From assembly GCF_006475605.1 (NCBI RefSeq), contig NZ_SSBC01000022.1:1-58244 (forward strand): DNA of 58,244 nt, written 5' to 3'. Both the position numbers and the translations under genes were made by a program. Below the pieces are notes generated by a model. The model was given only the letters and a program-made list of their open reading frames with translations, had not been told where the DNA came from and searched no databases. Positions 34,306 to 42,704 of the stretch are shown here, piece by piece (the first letter of the stretch is position 1; each line of letters begins with the position of its first letter). The DNA comes from Asticcacaulis tiandongensis (GTDB lineage: Bacteria > Pseudomonadota > Alphaproteobacteria > Caulobacterales > Caulobacteraceae).

Positions 34306-34634
34306 TGGGTGAGGTTACAGTAAAGGTCAACAATAAGCCCTATACGGTCGGTTGCGCCGACGGTCAGGAAGCGCGTGTCGCCGAACTCGCACGCATTTTC
34401 GATGAACATGTCAGCATGGTCGTGTCTGATGTCGGGACGATCGGCGAGGTCCGAACCTTCCTGATGGCCGCTTTGTTGCTGGTTGATGAAATGGACGAAA
34501 TGCGCCTTCAGATCGAAGCCGCCGAAGCGGCTCAGGCGCGCATTTCAGCGGGTGCCTTTGAGATCGAACGCAAGGCGGCCTTTGCCATTACCGACGCCGC
34601 TGAACGCCTCGAAAAACTGGTCAAGGACGCTTAA
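34305..34634 (+). CDS. zapA: Cell division protein ZapA
   Basis: The 109-residue protein bundles FtsZ filaments at the division site. It matches ZapA in GEVTVKVNNKPYTVGCADGQ, EARVAELARIFDEHVSMV and the coiled-coil tail (FLMAALLLVDEMDEMRLQIE onward). It is translationally coupled to the DUF4164 gene. In related genomes zapA is followed by 6S RNA and the 5-formyl-THF cyclo-ligase gene. Here both are present but 2.6 and 4.2 kb further on, separated by a GH3 gene and a TerC gene. Confidence 0.92.
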   Translation: MGEVTVKVNNKPYTVGCADGQEARVAELARIFDEHVSMVVSDVGTIGEVRTFLMAALLLVDEMDEMRLQIEAAEAAQARISAGAFEIERKAAFAITDAAERLEKLVKDA

Positions 34635-34639
34635 AAAAA

Positions 34640-34740
34640 CATCCTCCCTGCGCAGCGGGGCCATAATTTCTAGCATCCTCCCCTGCGCAGCGGAGGAGGT
34701 GCCGAGCGAAGTCGAGGCGGAGGGGGCATGCCTCTCCGCC
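34640..34740. repeat. Dispersed intergenic repeat, copy A (double)
   Basis: The segment holds a short copy (cctccctgcgcagcgggg) and a longer one at 34675-34735 built from cctcccctgcgcagcgg, a gaggaggtg arm and a gaggcggagggggca tail. Related copies occur at 38772-38831 and 52085-52138, all between genes. The self-complementary arms would fold as an RNA hairpin. Confidence 0.7.
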
Positions 34741-34745
34741 CCCTT

Positions 34746-37052
34746 TTACTTCCCGTTCACATCATATTTTTGCGCAGGCAGGCTCACCCTTACCGCCGCC
34801 ACCTGATCCGTGGCCGAGCGATTAAGCTTCACCTCATAATCACCGGCGGCAATATTCCATGTCTTTGACGCGGAGTCATAATTGGCCAGCAGGCGCGGAT
34901 CGACCGTGACGCTCACCGTCTGGCTTTCGCCGGCCTTCAGATGCACCTTATCGAAGGCCCCCAGCCGCTTGGGCGCTTCCCAGCCGCCACCCACCGGTGA
35001 CACATAGATCTGCGGCACATCAGACCCATCCCGCACGCCCGAATTAGTAACCGTAAAGCGCGCCGTCAGCCTGCCATCCACCACGTCGCTAGTCAGGCCC
35101 GAATAGGTGAACTGCGTATAGCTCAGGCCATGCCCGAACGGGAACAGCACCTTGTGACCGTGCTTGTCGTGCCAGCGATAACCGACCGCTGCCCCTTCGA
35201 TGTTATAGTTAGTCGTCGGGCGGAGATCAGGCTTGGTGATGTCGCCATCCAGTACCGGACGCGGCAACTGACTTTCTGAGGCAATAAAGGTCAGCGGCAG
35301 ACGACCTGACGGATTGACTTCACCGGTCAGGACGCGGGCAATAGCCGTGCCGCCCCGCGTGCCGGGATACCAGGCTTCTATGACCGCACCGGCATCTTTC
35401 AGCCAGGGCATCAGCACCGGCCCGCCGGTTTGCAGCACCACTACGGTCTTCTTGTTGGCCTTGGCGACTGCGGCAATCAGGTCATCGCCATTACCATCCA
35501 GCTTAAGCGGCGCATCAAAGGATTCGCCCATCCATTGCGTGCCAAAGACAATGACCACATCGGCCCCTCGGGCGGCACTGACGGCGGCCTTGATATCGGC
35601 CCCGTCATGATAAACCACTTCGGCGGATGTGCGCGCCTTAAGGGCAGCTACAGGCGAGTCCGGATAATAGGTGAGGGGGCCGGGGAAGTCGTTACCCGGC
35701 CCAAGCCCGAGGCCTTCGACGGGATTGCCCCCGACGCCATAGACCTGAGACGAACCGCCGCCGGAAATCACGCCCTTATCGGCATGCCCGCCAATGACAA
35801 CGATCTTTTTCGCCGTCGCCGCAAGCGGTAACAGATTGCGCTCGTTTTTCAAAAGCACGATCCCACCTTCGGCATCGGCCTGAGTGATTTTGGCGTGGGC
35901 CTCCAGATCGATGGTGCCTTCGGTGATCTCTTGCGCCACAGGATTATCGATCACACCGGTCTCAAACATCGCCCACAATATGCGCCGTGCCATGTCATCG
36001 AGACGCTCAGGCTTTACATGGCCATTATCAAGGGCTTCTTTCAACGGGCCTTTGAAATAAGGCCCCTTGTCGAACGGCCAGCCCGATTGCTGATCCAGCC
36101 CGTTATTGGCTGCCGGAATGGTCGAATGGGTCGCGCCCCAGTCCGACATCACATAGCCCTTATAGCCCCAGTCCTGCTTCAGAACCTCCGTCAGCAACCA
36201 CTGGTTTTCGCAGCCATATTGCCCGTTGACGATATTATAGGAACACATCACCGAGCCGGGGTTGCCGACCTCGATGCCGATTTGAAAGGCCAGAAGTTCT
36301 GACATGCGCGCAGGCGTATCATCGATCCTGACATCAATCGTAAAGCGGTTGGTTTCCTGATTGTTGAACGCCAGATGCTTGATGGTCGAGATGATATTAT
36401 TCGACTGAATGCCTTTGATCTGCTCACCGACCATGACACCAGCCAGCAACGGATCTTCACCGGCATATTCAAAGGTGCGCCCGTTGCGCGGGTCGCGGTT
36501 GGTATTGAGACTGCCCGCCAGATGCACATTGAAACCGGACAAACGTGCTTCACGTCCGATCATCGCGCCGCCATCATGGGCCAGTTTCCGATCCCACGTC
36601 GCGGCGGTGGCAATCCCCGAAGGCAGGGCGGTTCTGAGGCGCGGATTTGGCCCGCGTTGTGAGGCCACGCCAATACCGGCATCCGTCTGCCACTGATTAG
36701 GGATGCCAAGGCGCGGCACACCATAAACAAAGCCCGCCGACTGAGGGCGGCTTTCGGCAGGTTGCGTCCATTTCAGCCCCGGAATATCGCCGCGCGTATT
36801 CAGCCATTCACCGTCTGAGCCGAAATGGCCAAACACCAGCGTCAGCTTTTCGCTCTGGGTCATTTCTTTAAGCAAAAGTTCAGTGCGTTCTTCGGTGCTC
36901 AGGCTCTTATTGAGCCAGGGCGTTTGCGCCGGAGGGGCCAGCATCGTCGCCTGCGCGGCGTGACCCGCATCCTGTGCCCTGACCCCCAAGGGCGCACCAA
37001 AGGCCAGAGTCGTCACCGTGAGCATCAGCCCGATTTTTCCGTATAAACGCAT
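34746..37052 (-). CDS. Exported GH3 beta-glucosidase
   Basis: The 768-residue enzyme has a signal peptide (MRLYGKIGLMLTVTTLAFGA) and the three-part GH3 layout. The N-terminal barrel contains EMTQSEKLTLVFGH, the MIGREARLSGFNVHLAGSLN block and the nucleophile aspartate in GYVMSDWGATHST. The alpha/beta sandwich includes LLKNERNLLPL, VVIGGHAD and AYPGTRGG-like IEAWYPGTRGGTAIARVLTG. The C-terminus is a fibronectin III-like domain (FPFGHGLSYTQFTYSGL, GDYEVKLNRSA). It hydrolyses beta-linked glucosides or related oligosaccharides in the periplasm. It lies on the opposite strand inside the zapA - 6S - cyclo-ligase neighbourhood. Confidence 0.93.
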   Translation of the reverse strand: MRLYGKIGLMLTVTTLAFGAPLGVRAQDAGHAAQATMLAPPAQTPWLNKSLSTEERTELLLKEMTQSEKLTLVFGHFGSDGEWLNTRGDIPGLKWTQPAESRPQSAGFVYGVPRLGIPNQWQTDAGIGVASQRGPNPRLRTALPSGIATAATWDRKLAHDGGAMIGREARLSGFNVHLAGSLNTNRDPRNGRTFEYAGEDPLLAGVMVGEQIKGIQSNNIISTIKHLAFNNQETNRFTIDVRIDDTPARMSELLAFQIGIEVGNPGSVMCSYNIVNGQYGCENQWLLTEVLKQDWGYKGYVMSDWGATHSTIPAANNGLDQQSGWPFDKGPYFKGPLKEALDNGHVKPERLDDMARRILWAMFETGVIDNPVAQEITEGTIDLEAHAKITQADAEGGIVLLKNERNLLPLAATAKKIVVIGGHADKGVISGGGSSQVYGVGGNPVEGLGLGPGNDFPGPLTYYPDSPVAALKARTSAEVVYHDGADIKAAVSAARGADVVIVFGTQWMGESFDAPLKLDGNGDDLIAAVAKANKKTVVVLQTGGPVLMPWLKDAGAVIEAWYPGTRGGTAIARVLTGEVNPSGRLPLTFIASESQLPRPVLDGDITKPDLRPTTNYNIEGAAVGYRWHDKHGHKVLFPFGHGLSYTQFTYSGLTSDVVDGRLTARFTVTNSGVRDGSDVPQIYVSPVGGGWEAPKRLGAFDKVHLKAGESQTVSVTVDPRLLANYDSASKTWNIAAGDYEVKLNRSATDQVAAVRVSLPAQKYDVNGK

Positions 37053-37239
37053 TTTCCCTGCCCGATATGATTATGGATGGTTTATTATGGTCAGGCAGAT
37101 TACACGCCTTTTTATGTCTGTGAAGTCATTTTTATGACATCGATGTCTTTTTTAATTTTGCCCTTATCAATAAATGCTATCAATGCCCTTGTTTTCTTAA
37201 GAGTGTGGGCTTAAATTGAGGGTCGGCGGGTCTTGCTGC

Positions 37240-37400
37240 GGCTCTCGTCAGCGATCACCTAATCCTTCTGACCTTAATCTCTTAGAACGGGGACTGTCCC
37301 TGACTGGGGTCGTGGCCCCTATCACATGGTTCCCACCTGACTAGTCAGGTCTGAGTGGATTTAAACGCTTCGCAACGGTTCATACGCGGCGCCGCCACAT
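37240..37400 (+). ncRNA. ssrS: 6S RNA
   Basis: The region before terC has no gene but matches alphaproteobacterial 6S RNA by recalled consensus: the apical part with ggttcccacctga, the hairpin acctga-ctag-tcaggt, then gagtgga, aacgcttcgcaacggtt and gcggcgccgccac. The outer gtggc/gccac pairing would close the central rod. 6S RNA binds the housekeeping RNA polymerase and mimics an open promoter. The location between zapA and the cyclo-ligase gene is the classic one. The ends are approximate. Downstream hairpins at 37405-37447 and 37460-37496 would end the transcript. Confidence 0.72.
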
Positions 37401-37459
37401 GTTTCAGGCAAAAGTCCTTCGCCTTTGGCTCAGTGTACTTTTGCCTGCATCGGATTTGT

Positions 37460-37496
37460 GAAAAAGACCCTCGGGACGGCCCGACGGGTCTTTTTC
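37460..37496 (+). terminator. Terminator between 6S RNA and terC leader
   Basis: Arms gaaaaagaccc/gggtctttttc are perfect over 11 bases, with inner tcggg/cccga pairing, then gcttttt. A second hairpin, caggcaaaagt/acttttgcctg, lies upstream at 37405-37447 and may be a 3' part of the 6S transcript. Confidence 0.82.
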
Positions 37497-37571
37497 GCTT
37501 TTTGCCTTGTCTCAGAGGCGCACTTTCCCAACTTGACAGTGCACCTGCGAAAGTGGCAAAACCGCGGCTTC

Positions 37572-37705
37572 CTCAGGGAGTAGCCGGGGCTTTTGCCCGC
37601 CCGATGTCGTCAGCACGAGCGTAAGATTACGCTCCGGCATCAGGCACTGCTCAGATCGCCCGATCTGAACAGGCAGCGAGACTGGGGGCGGGTTCAGCCC
37701 ACCTG
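37572..37705 (+). promoter_or_regulatory. Mn2+ riboswitch (yybP-ykoY) of terC
   Basis: The leader carries the conserved elements of the yybP-ykoY motif: GGGAGTAGCC (37576-37585), gtcgtcagcac in the next internal loop, and GCGAGACTGGGGGCGGG near the 3' side (37676-37691). CCCGCCC near 37596 can pair with GGGCGGG at 37685. Side hairpins are agcgtaa/ttacgct and cagatc/gatctg. This class senses Mn2+ and controls alx/TerC-type exporters. A TTGACA at 37533-37538 could be the -35 box. Confidence 0.8.
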
Positions 37706-37737
37706 TCCTAACCTTAAGTCTCTGAGAGCATTCTATT

Positions 37738-38754
37738 ATGGAAACCATAGGCACGCCCCTGTTGTGGGGGACGTTCGCGGCCTTTTTTGTCGTCGCGCTA
37801 TTTGTCGATTTCTTCGTTATGAACCGTCAGGGGGCCCATAAGGTCTCCATGAAAGAAGCGGCCATATGGTCGGTCATCTGGGTCATCACCTCTTTCGTCT
37901 TTGTCGGCGTGATGTGGTGGGAACTGGGCGGGCTTGGCACAGATCAGGCCATGAAGACCCTTGCCGATACCAAGGCGCTTGAATTTATCACCGGTTATCT
38001 GGTTGAAAAGGCGCTGGCGGTCGACAATATCTTCGTCTTCCTGATGATTTTCACCTATTTCGCCGTACCTGCCGAACACCAGAAGCGTGTGCTGATGATC
38101 GGTATCCTGCTGGCGCTTGTCCTGCGGGCCGGTATGATCCTTATCGGCGCCTGGCTGGTATCGCAATTCCACTGGATTCTCTATATTTTTGGGGCCTTCC
38201 TCATCTATACCGGCTTCAAGATGTGGCGCGCTTCGGACGAAGAGCCTGACCTTGAATCCAGCCCTGTCCTTAAGTGGGTAAAAAAGCGTTTTGCCATTGC
38301 CCCCAACTATGACGGCGAGCGCTTCTTCACCCACATCAACGGCATCAAAATGGCGACCCCGCTGTTGCTGGTTGTCGTGCTGATCGGCATTATCGACGTG
38401 GTGTTTGCGGTCGATTCGATCCCCGCCATCTTCGCCATTACCACCGATCCGTTTATCGTCCTGACCTCGAACGTATTTGCCATTCTGGGCCTGCGCGCCA
38501 TGTACTTCCTGCTGGCGGGCATGCAGGAACGCTTCCACCTGCTGCCCTATGGTCTGGCGCTGGTTCTGGTGTTCATCGGTTCCAAGATGCTGCTGATCGA
38601 TATCTATAAGATACCCATCGTCTGGTCGCTGAGCGTCACCTTCGGCATTCTGGTCCTGACCATGATCCTGTCGCTGATCATCAAACCAAAGGAAGGCGTA
38701 CACCCGCATGGGGCCTTCCCGTTTGATGCCAAGAAAGACAAGGGCGAGGAATAA
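37738..38754 (+). CDS. TerC/Alx family membrane protein, probable Mn2+ exporter
   Basis: The 338-residue protein has about eight membrane helices and the two repeated acidic motifs of the TerC family: LVEKALAVDNIFVFLMIFTY and GIIDVVFAVDSIPAIFAITT, whose Glu and Asp residues are thought to bind metal. The N-terminus (GTFAAFFVVALFVDFFVMNR) and the LGLRAMYFLLAGM block fit Alx, which exports manganese in E. coli. The upstream yybP-ykoY riboswitch supports manganese homeostasis over a tellurite role. It is followed by a dispersed repeat and the cyclo-ligase gene. Confidence 0.92.
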   Translation: METIGTPLLWGTFAAFFVVALFVDFFVMNRQGAHKVSMKEAAIWSVIWVITSFVFVGVMWWELGGLGTDQAMKTLADTKALEFITGYLVEKALAVDNIFVFLMIFTYFAVPAEHQKRVLMIGILLALVLRAGMILIGAWLVSQFHWILYIFGAFLIYTGFKMWRASDEEPDLESSPVLKWVKKRFAIAPNYDGERFFTHINGIKMATPLLLVVVLIGIIDVVFAVDSIPAIFAITTDPFIVLTSNVFAILGLRAMYFLLAGMQERFHLLPYGLALVLVFIGSKMLLIDIYKIPIVWSLSVTFGILVLTMILSLIIKPKEGVHPHGAFPFDAKKDKGEE

Positions 38755-38771
38755 ACCCTTTTGGGTCCAAT

Positions 38772-38831
38772 CCTGCCACCTCCCCTGCGTAGCGGGGGAG
38801 GTGGCAGGCGAAGTCCCGCCAGAGGGGGCAT
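38772..38831. repeat. Dispersed intergenic repeat, copy B
   Basis: The segment contains tgccacctcccctgcgtagc, gggggaggtggca as the complementary arm and a tail ending ccagagggggca. It is the same repeat type as at 34675-34735 and 52085-52138. Confidence 0.75.
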
Positions 38832-38881
38832 TACGGGTTAGAGGCTTGCCAGACGGTACTTTCCATAGCCATAACAGCCCT

Positions 38882-39454
38882 ATGAAAGAAGCCAAGGCCG
38901 CCTTACGCAAAGACATGAAAGCCCGCCGCGCGGCCGCTTTTTCCGCTGATCCCTCAGCGGGTGAGCGACTGGCGGCGGGTTTTTCCATATGGCCGCCCTC
39001 AGGCACCGTAGTTGCGGGCTACAGTGCTTTTCGCAATGAAATGAATCCGCAACCCCTGATGCAGGCACTGGCCGAACACGGCTGTCATCTGGCGCTTCCG
39101 GCCCTGATCGATGCCGGCGCAGGGCTTTCAATGGTTTTCAGGGCCTTTGCTGTGACCGATCAGCTGGTCGAAGGTCCCTTCGGTATCCTTCAGCCTTCGG
39201 ATACGGCCCCTGAGGTTTTACCTGACCTTGTTCTGGTGCCGCTTCTGGCCTTTGACCGTCAGGGACGACGGCTTGGCTACGGCGGCGGTTTCTATGATCG
39301 TGGTTTACACTTTCTTAAATCGCAAAAACCTTTTAAGGCTTGGGGTATTGCCTATGCCGCGCAGGAGGTTCACCCTCTGCCGGTTGAACCCCATGATCAG
39401 CGTCTGGATGCCGTCATCACAGAAAGCGGCTTCATCCTGACGGAAACGGATTAG
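38882..39454 (+). CDS. ygfA: 5-formyltetrahydrofolate cyclo-ligase
   Basis: The 190-residue ATP-dependent enzyme converts 5-formyl-THF to 5,10-methenyl-THF. Family marks are EAKAALRKDMKARRAAAFSA at the start, VVAGYSAFRNEMNPQPLMQA, and the C-terminal LVLVPLLAFDRQGRRLGYGG through GFYDR with HDQRLDAVITESGF. The ATG at 38882 fits the family start; the frame extends upstream through the repeat without conservation. It completes the zapA - 6S - cyclo-ligase locus and is 3 bases before the next gene, so the two are an operon. Confidence 0.93.
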   Translation: MKEAKAALRKDMKARRAAAFSADPSAGERLAAGFSIWPPSGTVVAGYSAFRNEMNPQPLMQALAEHGCHLALPALIDAGAGLSMVFRAFAVTDQLVEGPFGILQPSDTAPEVLPDLVLVPLLAFDRQGRRLGYGGGFYDRGLHFLKSQKPFKAWGIAYAAQEVHPLPVEPHDQRLDAVITESGFILTETD

Positions 39455-39457
39455 TTT

Positions 39458-40291
39458 ATGCGCTTTGCTTTTTTCGGAGATGTAGTTGGTCGCTCAGGCC
39501 GTGACGGGCTTAGTGAGCATCTGCCGTTTATTCGCCGCGCTCTTGATCTTGAGTTCGTGATCGTCAACGCCGAAAATGCCGCCTCCGGTTTCGGGGTCTC
39601 GGAAAACACCGCTAAACAACTGTTTGATGCCGGTGCCGATTGCCTGACACTTGGCAACCATAGCTGGGATCAGAAAGAGGCCCTGACCTATATTGTGCGC
39701 GAACCGCGCCTGATCCGCCCGCTGAACTATCCGCGCCTGGCCGATGCGCCGGGGCGAGGGGCCAATCTGTTTGAAACCGCTTCGGGTAAGCGCATTCTGG
39801 TGATCAACCTTCTGGGTCTTGTACACATGGCCTCTATGGATGACCCGTTCGGCGCGGTCGATAAGACACTGGACGCCACGCCGCTTGGTCTGGTCGCCGA
39901 TGCCATTGTCGTTGACATGCACGCCGAAGCCACCTCCGAGAAAATGGCAATGGGCCATTTCTGCGATGGCCGCGCCAGCCTTGTGGTCGGCACCCATACC
40001 CATGTGCCGACCGCCGACGCCCAGATTCTGCCCGGCGGCACCGCCTATCAGACCGATGCCGGTGCCTGCGCCGATTACGACAGTGTAATCGGCATGGACA
40101 AGGAAGAACCCCTGCGTCGCTTCACCACCCGCATCGGCAAGGAGCGCTATAAACCGGCCTCAGGCCCTGCGACCGTATGCGGCGTCTTTGTCGAAACCGA
40201 TGACAAAACCGGTCTGGCCGTGCGCGTCGAAGCCATCCGTGTCGGCGGCCGTTTAAAGACGGTCTTGCCAGAGACGCAGGTTTCGGTTTAG
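39458..40291 (+). CDS. YmdB-like metallophosphoesterase (TIGR00282 family)
   Basis: The 277-residue protein matches the TIGR00282/YmdB family of binuclear metal phosphodiesterases, some of which hydrolyse cyclic nucleotides. Metal-binding motifs are FFGDVVGRSGRDGL (Asp), FVIVNAENAASGFGV (Asn, Glu), CLTLGNHSWDQKE (Asn-His), AIVVDMHAEATSEKM (His) and VVGTHTHVPTADAQ (two His). It lies 3 bases after the cyclo-ligase gene. The physiological substrate is unknown. Confidence 0.92.
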   Translation: MRFAFFGDVVGRSGRDGLSEHLPFIRRALDLEFVIVNAENAASGFGVSENTAKQLFDAGADCLTLGNHSWDQKEALTYIVREPRLIRPLNYPRLADAPGRGANLFETASGKRILVINLLGLVHMASMDDPFGAVDKTLDATPLGLVADAIVVDMHAEATSEKMAMGHFCDGRASLVVGTHTHVPTADAQILPGGTAYQTDAGACADYDSVIGMDKEEPLRRFTTRIGKERYKPASGPATVCGVFVETDDKTGLAVRVEAIRVGGRLKTVLPETQVSV

Positions 40292-40386
40292 AAAACCCCG
40301 GAATTTCAGACTTTATTCTATGTGACGCGCCGCCTTTGGCATCAGCTGTTTTAGGGCTGATTTGGCGAGCGTTTTTGTGAGGACTT

Positions 40387-41145
40387 ATGGCAGGCCATTC
40401 CAAATTCAAGAATATCATGCACAAAAAAGGGCGCGCGGATGCCGTGCGCTCGAAACTGTTTTCCAAATTATCGCGCGATATTACGGTTGCGGCCAAGTCA
40501 GGCATGCCTGATCCGGCGATGAACCCGCGCCTGCGTCTGGCGGTCAACAACGCCAAGGCCGAGTCCATGCCCAAGGACAATATCGACCGCGCCATCAAAA
40601 AGGGCGCGGCAGGCGATGCGGATACCCTCGAAGACATCCGCTACGAAGGCTTCGGCCCGGGCGGCGTCGGCATCATCGTTGAGGCTCTGACCGACAATCG
40701 CAACCGCAGCGGCGGCAATGTCCGTTCCTATTTCACCAAGCACGGCGGTAATCTGGGGGAAACCGGATCGGTCAGCTTCCTTTGGGATCGTCTGGGCCAG
40801 ATCGAATACCCCTTAAGCGCCGGTTCGGCAGACGACATCATGGAAGCGGCCATTGAGGCCGGTGCGCAGGATGTTGAAACGGACGAAGACCCCGAAGACG
40901 GCGGCCACATCATCTACACGGCCTATGAAGACCTCAACAGCGTGACCGAAGCCATTTCCAAGGCGCTCGGTGATCCGAAATCGACCAAGTTCGTCTGGAA
41001 GCCGCAAACCCTGACGCCTTTGTCCGGCGATCCGGTCAAGACGTTGTTCAAGCTGATTGATGCGCTCAATGATGATGATGACGTGCAAAACGTCTATGCC
41101 AATTTCGACGTATCCGACGAAGAACTTGAGGCCCTGGGCCTCTAA
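40387..41145 (+). CDS. yebC: YebC/TACO1 family protein
   Basis: The 252-residue protein is a complete YebC family member: [97 protein letters not shown] and a C-terminus ending [15 protein letters not shown]. The family was annotated as transcriptional regulators, and recent work ties members to translation of difficult sequences such as proline runs. It stands 95 bases after the phosphoesterase gene. Confidence 0.95.
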   Translation: MAGHSKFKNIMHKKGRADAVRSKLFSKLSRDITVAAKSGMPDPAMNPRLRLAVNNAKAESMPKDNIDRAIKKGAAGDADTLEDIRYEGFGPGGVGIIVEALTDNRNRSGGNVRSYFTKHGGNLGETGSVSFLWDRLGQIEYPLSAGSADDIMEAAIEAGAQDVETDEDPEDGGHIIYTAYEDLNSVTEAISKALGDPKSTKFVWKPQTLTPLSGDPVKTLFKLIDALNDDDDVQNVYANFDVSDEELEALGL

Positions 41146-41247
41146 ATTCGCCACATCTAAAATCGGCGCAGCCCAAAGAATGTCTGCTTTGTTTTGCGCC
41201 GATTATATGCCACTATGCCGCTATTAACCATATTTCGGGGGATGGTC

Positions 41248-41646
41248 ATGAAGCGGTGGCTTGCGGTGTCTTTGGGGGTATCTGGGGCAATGGTGATGCT
41301 TGTGGGCTTAAGCGCCTGCTATCACGAACCTGCCTATTATCCGGTTGATAACCGCTCACAGGCCCAGAAGGCCGATGCCTGCGTGGAACGCTATGAACCC
41401 GATGGCAAAGCCCCTCAGGTCATGACCTATGATTCCGAAACCAGCACCGAAGTTCATCTCAATCAGGACGGCAAGGTCGTAACCGTCACCGCCCAGAACA
41501 AACCCGACGCCACCTCATTCGGCGTTGAAGGCAAGGTCGGCGGTGCACGCCCCGAAAGCTGCACCGACGCCACTATTGGCCGCAGCTATACGCGCAGTGA
41601 TGAATACACACCACCACAACAACGCCGTCGCGGCTGGTTCCGTTAA
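41248..41646 (+). CDS. Putative lipoprotein of unknown function
   Basis: The 132-residue protein has a lipoprotein signal (MKRWLAVSLGVSGAMVMLVG) ending in the lipobox LSAC, then a polar mature domain with ACVERYEPDGKAPQVMTYDS and a basic C-terminus (QRRRGWFR). I recognise no family. The ATG at 41248 follows GGGGATGG; an ATG at 41242 is equally possible. Its end overlaps the convergent hydrolase gene by 4 bases. Confidence 0.7.
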   Translation: MKRWLAVSLGVSGAMVMLVGLSACYHEPAYYPVDNRSQAQKADACVERYEPDGKAPQVMTYDSETSTEVHLNQDGKVVTVTAQNKPDATSFGVEGKVGGARPESCTDATIGRSYTRSDEYTPPQQRRRGWFR

Positions 41647-42644
41647 TTCTTACCGCCCAAAGCCCCAAGCAACGCCTCATGGAAACGATCCGGCGCTTCG
41701 ACCTGAGGTGAGTGCCCAAGATCAGGGAATTCGATCAGGTGCGAATTGGGAATGATGGCGGCAATGCGCTTGCCTAAGGCCGGATAATCCCCCAGCCGGT
41801 CGCGCAGTTCCGGTGCCGCCCGGTTGGCACCGGGGGCCGTACGATCCAGCTGCCCGATCATCAGAACCACAGGCATTTTCAGACGGTCAAATTCATATAC
41901 CACGGGCTGGGTGAAAATCATCTCTGAGGTCTGGGCCTGATTATAGGCGACAATGGCTTTACCCGAACCGGTATAAAGGCCCGCCTGCATACCTACCCAC
42001 CGGTCATATTCCGGCTTCCACTGATTGTTATAATAGAACTTAAGCTGATAGGTTTTGATGCTCTCAAAACTGGTCTTCTGTTCGTTCTGGTATAGTTGAT
42101 CAATGGTTGCGTAAGGAACCCCCAGAGCCTGCCAGTCCTCAAGCCCGATGGGGTTGACCAGCACAAGCTGCTCGACGACCTCAGGATAGGTCAGGCCGAA
42201 ACGGGTCGCCAGCATGCCGCCCATCGAATGGCCGATCAGCGTCACCTTTTCGACCTTCAGCGACTTAAGCAATTCCTGCGTATTGGTCGCCAGCTGGCTT
42301 AAGGAAAACTGATAGCCTTCCGGTTTCGAGGCTTTACAGAAACCAATCTGATCAATGGCGATAACGCGATATCCGGCCTGACTTAATCTGTTGATCGTCG
42401 CTTCCCATGTCGCGCCACAGAAATTTTTGCCGTGCAGCAAAACCGCCGTGCGCCCATTGGCTTCGCCCTGAGCAGGGACATCCATATAGGCCATTTCCAG
42501 CGCCTGTCCCTGCGTCGTCAGGGCAAAGGTCTTTACCGGATGCGGATAGTCAAATCCCTCAAGGCGCGGGCCATAGGTCTGGGCGTTTACAGAACCTGCC
42601 GCCAAAGCCGCAACCATCATCGTCGCCAGAATACGCATATCCAT
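41643..42644 (-). CDS. Exported alpha/beta hydrolase
   Basis: The 333-residue protein has a signal peptide (MDMRILATMMVAALAAGSVN) and an alpha/beta hydrolase fold. The oxyanion region is VLLHGKNFCGATWEATINRL, the nucleophile elbow is LIGHSMGGMLATRF, the acid lies in VLMIGQLDRTAPGANRA and the catalytic histidine in LIEFPDLGHSPQVEAP. The sequence YRVIAIDQIGFCKASKPEGY places it near haloalkane dehalogenase/epoxide hydrolase-like and esterase families. The substrate is unknown. It stands alone on the minus strand. Confidence 0.87.
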   Translation of the reverse strand: MDMRILATMMVAALAAGSVNAQTYGPRLEGFDYPHPVKTFALTTQGQALEMAYMDVPAQGEANGRTAVLLHGKNFCGATWEATINRLSQAGYRVIAIDQIGFCKASKPEGYQFSLSQLATNTQELLKSLKVEKVTLIGHSMGGMLATRFGLTYPEVVEQLVLVNPIGLEDWQALGVPYATIDQLYQNEQKTSFESIKTYQLKFYYNNQWKPEYDRWVGMQAGLYTGSGKAIVAYNQAQTSEMIFTQPVVYEFDRLKMPVVLMIGQLDRTAPGANRAAPELRDRLGDYPALGKRIAAIIPNSHLIEFPDLGHSPQVEAPDRFHEALLGALGGKN

Positions 42645-42704
42645 TCCCTGTAATACCTGAAGAAGACAGCATAGGCAGGGCAGGGTTAAAAAGCGATAGG
42701 TGGC

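Noticed and set aside
37798-39006. 402-residue minus-strand frame opposite terC
   Set aside because: Its translation is dominated by Asp, His, Gln and Arg, the mirror image of a membrane-protein gene, and terC on the other strand is certain.
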